Made by a program: the position numbers and the translations under genes. A stretch of 35,479 nt of DNA, from contig JAICLZ010000044.1 of NCBI GenBank assembly GCA_025929535.1, positions 1 to 35,479 on the forward strand, written 5' to 3'. The notes beneath the pieces are model-generated. The model had not been told where the DNA came from, did no database searches, and was given only the letters and a program-made list of their open reading frames with translations. Within the stretch, counting starts at the first letter, position 1, and each line of letters opens with the position of its first letter. Origin of the DNA: Gemmatimonadaceae bacterium (GTDB lineage Bacteria; Gemmatimonadota; Gemmatimonadetes; Gemmatimonadales; Gemmatimonadaceae). Of the stretch, positions 33,438 to 35,479 are shown piece by piece.

Positions 33438-35072
33438 TCAGCGCTCAGTCCGCATGAGCTCCATCGCGGCGTTGCGGCCGTTCACCGCCATCACGCTCCC
33501 GCCCGGGTGCGTCGCGGCGCCGCAGAGCCACACGCCCTGCATCGGTGTGCGTGCGGTGAGCCGCTTCTCCCACATGTGGGCCGGGAGAATGTCACCCTGG
33601 AAGATGTGACCGCCGGTGAGTCCGACGCGCGACTCGATGTCGGGGGGCCCGAGCACCTCCAGGTCGATGATCGCATCGGGCATGTTCGAGGTGAATCGGG
33701 CGATCGACTGGACCACGCGCTCGCCGACTTCCGTGCGTCGCGAATTCCAGTCGCCGTGCGCGAATCGATGCGGGACGTACTGCGCGAACACGCTGAGCGT
33801 GTGCACGCCCGGCGGCGCCACGGAGTGATCGTAGATCGTGTGCATGTAGAGCTCAGTCCAGATGCGGTCCGGAAGCGCTCCGGCGTTCGCCTTCCGATGT
33901 CCGTCCTCCCACTCGGCCACCGTCAGCGGCGTGTTCACCTGGCCCGTGTGGTGCGGCTCGTTCACGCCCGGGCGAGCACGGAAGTTCGGCAGCTCACGAA
34001 GGGTCATGTTCACCTTCACCGTGACGCCCTCCACGGGAACCGACTCGACGGCTGAGCGCCAGGCCGGGTCGGCGGAGTCGCCGAGGAGCGCGAGCGTGAC
34101 GCGCGGGTCGGCGTTGGAGACGACGTGCCGCGCCGCGATGTGCTCTCCCGACTCGAGCTCCACGCCTTCGCCGGGGATGATGCGTGCGACGCCCACTCCT
34201 GTCGCCACGACCGCGCCCGCCTCGCGCGCGACGTCGCACAGGATGAAGGAGATCGTTCCCATCCCGCCGCGCACGTAGCCCCACGTACCGGGCATGTCGT
34301 ACATGCGCCCCGACCCGTGATGAAACCACACGGATGCGGTGCCCGGTTGGGTGGGTGAGGCATTCGTGCCAATCACTCCCTGGCCGAGATACGCCATCTG
34401 CAGGCGCTCGTCGCGTATGAAACGCTGCACGCACTCGAGCATCGACCAGCCGTCGAGCAACGCGCGCGCATCATCGTCGCTGCCGAGCCGCCGGTCGATC
34501 TCCTCGCGTGTTGGCGCTGGATCCAGCCAGAGATCGCGGTCGTCCGCGGGACGAAGCGCCTCACGCAACCGCGCCTTCACATCGAGCATCGCCTTCCAGC
34601 CCTTCACATCGCCGGGCGCAAGCCTGCGAATGTCCGCTTCACACTTTTCATCGTCGTTCCAGAGATGCACGCTCGAACCATCCTCGAACGGAACGAACAT
34701 CCCGCCTGCGGCCGGCATCCAATCGAACCCGTGCCCATCGAAATCGAGCTCCTCCATCACCTTGGGATGGAGCAGGCCGCACACGTACGCGCAGGGCGAA
34801 AATCGAACGCCGGGCCACGGCTCTTCCATGGTGCACGCACCGCCGACGCGTTCGCGCGACTCGAGCACGAGCACGCGTTTGCCCGCGCGCGCGAGATAGG
34901 CGGCGCACGCGAGGCCATTGTGGCCGGCCCCTACGATCACGACATCCCACGCGCGGCGGGCGAGCGACGCGATCGGCTCTGAAAGTCCAATGCGGCCCAG
35001 CACGTCCGCGGCTCTCTGAAAGGCAGCGAGGTTCGACATGGGATTCGGCATGGCCGGAAAACTGGCAAACAT
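33438..35072 (-). CDS. FAD-dependent oxidoreductase, phytoene desaturase/PYROXD2-like
   Basis: The protein has 544 residues if started at the ATG at 35072; ATGs at 35051 and 35039 are equally plausible and no ribosome site decides. After a short amphipathic leader the FAD-binding GxGxxG is VVIVGAGHNG (G48, G50, G53), followed by the E-ribose motif VLVLESRERVGGAC. Midway SNADPRVT and near the end GVWLCGAATHPGGSVMAVNGRNAA form the C-terminal FAD motif of the CrtI/NAD(P)-binding superfamily. Its length and lack of carotenoid neighbours suit the PYROXD2-like branch, whose substrate is uncertain. It is probably cytoplasmic or membrane-associated. It is divergent from the pilin gene. Confidence 0.9.
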   Translation of the reverse strand: MFASFPAMPNPMSNLAAFQRAADVLGRIGLSEPIASLARRAWDVVIVGAGHNGLACAAYLARAGKRVLVLESRERVGGACTMEEPWPGVRFSPCAYVCGLLHPKVMEELDFDGHGFDWMPAAGGMFVPFEDGSSVHLWNDDEKCEADIRRLAPGDVKGWKAMLDVKARLREALRPADDRDLWLDPAPTREEIDRRLGSDDDARALLDGWSMLECVQRFIRDERLQMAYLGQGVIGTNASPTQPGTASVWFHHGSGRMYDMPGTWGYVRGGMGTISFILCDVAREAGAVVATGVGVARIIPGEGVELESGEHIAARHVVSNADPRVTLALLGDSADPAWRSAVESVPVEGVTVKVNMTLRELPNFRARPGVNEPHHTGQVNTPLTVAEWEDGHRKANAGALPDRIWTELYMHTIYDHSVAPPGVHTLSVFAQYVPHRFAHGDWNSRRTEVGERVVQSIARFTSNMPDAIIDLEVLGPPDIESRVGLTGGHIFQGDILPAHMWEKRLTARTPMQGVWLCGAATHPGGSVMAVNGRNAAMELMRTER

Positions 35073-35160
35073 CGTTATGCACCGTAAGTCGCGCGGTGCG
35101 CTGAAATGGAAACTTTGACCGAGCAGCAATCTTTCGTCACATGCGCCTGGGCGCCGAACA

Positions 35161-35173
35161 AAAATTTATAAAA
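35161..35173 (+). promoter_or_regulatory. AT-rich patch upstream of the pilin gene
   Basis: AAAATTTATAAAA stands out in very GC-rich DNA, about 110 nt before the pilin ATG. It contains TATAAA, a good -10 match, but no TTGACA-like hexamer lies 16-18 nt upstream and no -24/-12 sigma-54 pair was found. It could be a promoter or UP element with a long leader. Confidence 0.25.
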
Positions 35174-35281
35174 CCTCGACGCCAGCTGACGCGTCAAGCA
35201 TACGAACATCCCAGCTGCGATGTGATCATCGCGCGTCTCCTCCCGGCGCGTCCACACCGCGACCACAATAGGAGCAAGACC

Positions 35282-35479
35282 ATGCTGCGACACAGGCGCT
35301 CAGGTTTCACCCTCATCGAACTTCTGATCGTCGTCGTGATCATCGGCATCCTGGCCGCGATCGCGATTCCGAAGTTCGCGAGCACGAAGGAAAAGGCATA
35401 TCTGGCGTCGGAAAAGTCGGATCTGCGCAACCTCGCCACGTCGGAAGAGGCGTACTTCTCCGGCAACCAGACGTACACG
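35282..35479 (+). CDS. Type IV prepilin (major pilin-like), cut by window end
   Basis: Sixty-six codons are present. GGAG lies eight bases before the ATG. The leader MLRHRRSG is followed by FTLIELLIVVVIIGILAAIA, so the prepilin peptidase would cut after G8 and N-methylate F9; E13 is the conserved Glu5 of mature pilins. The segment IPKFASTKEKAYLASEKSD continues as the amphipathic half of the N-terminal helix. The short leader and sequence match type IVa pilins or closely related pseudopilins, which build fibres for motility, adhesion or secretion. The globular domain is beyond the window, so major pilin versus minor pilin or type II secretion pseudopilin cannot be decided. Confidence 0.93.
   Translation, partial: MLRHRRSGFTLIELLIVVVIIGILAAIAIPKFASTKEKAYLASEKSDLRNLATSEEAYFSGNQTYT

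Overview
The window is high-GC, densely coded bacterial chromosome. The gene content fits a free-living Gram-negative aerobe, most likely Gemmatimonadota or a close relative. The clues are TolB/WD40-type propeller proteins with outer-membrane or periplasmic targeting, a CehA-type PHP hydrolase, an S9 peptidase relic, secreted amidohydrolases and serine hydrolases, zinc-ribbon and kinase-like modules, Sel1 and TPR membrane proteins, and a type IV pilin. The phylum is an inference from gene style; no rRNA or marker gene is present. No tRNA, rRNA, CRISPR array, insertion sequence or prophage was seen.

Layout. Positions 1-83 hold the start of a gene leaving the window leftward. Positions 194-4070 hold two minus-strand single-pass membrane scaffold proteins. 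One has duplicated protein-kinase N-lobe fragments around a zinc ribbon, plus PEGA and Sel1 repeats. The other has five kinesin-light-chain-type TPRs. Next come a VOC protein (4222-4647) and a large exported gluzincin-like protein with a propeller and probable barrel (4670-7591). Positions 7640-9583 hold a DUF442-type phosphatase/sulfurtransferase plus an MBL-rhodanese protein, a likely persulfide-handling pair. Positions 9597-11422 encode an ABC exporter. Positions 11493-16228 hold an exported amidohydrolase, an exported serine hydrolase, a small exported unknown and an S41 C-terminal processing protease. Threonine synthase (thrC) follows at 16389-17675.

Positions 17891-29993 form an amino-acid catabolic block. 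On the plus strand, a class III aminotransferase is followed by a Gfo/Idh/MocA oxidoreductase and a tiny Cys-rich protein. Converging on them is a tightly packed seven-gene minus-strand operon. In transcription order it encodes an omega-aminotransferase, a P5C-dehydrogenase-like ALDH, a second aminotransferase, CoA-transferase subunits A and B, a CPBP membrane protease, and a secreted propeller-PHP hydrolase. Start/stop overlaps (ATGA, GTGA, TGAATG) indicate translational coupling. The enzymes suit conversion of an omega-amino or diamino acid to semialdehyde, acid and acyl-CoA; the substrate cannot be read from sequence.

Positions 30136-35479 hold a Thr/Gly-rich lipoprotein, a 49-aa lmo0937-type membrane protein, a badly decayed S9 peptidase pseudogene, an L,D-transpeptidase, a PYROXD2/phytoene-desaturase-like FAD oxidoreductase, and a type IV prepilin cut by the window end.

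The most unusual signals are these: (i) two unrelated 13-bp tandem repeats, each starting at a stop codon and re-iterating it in all three frames; (ii) a near-identical 13-bp palindrome about 31-32 nt upstream of two start codons; (iii) a positionally conserved C-x8-C cluster in all three class III aminotransferases; (iv) duplicated kinase N-lobes without a C-lobe; (v) an overlooked 70-aa Cys-rich protein.
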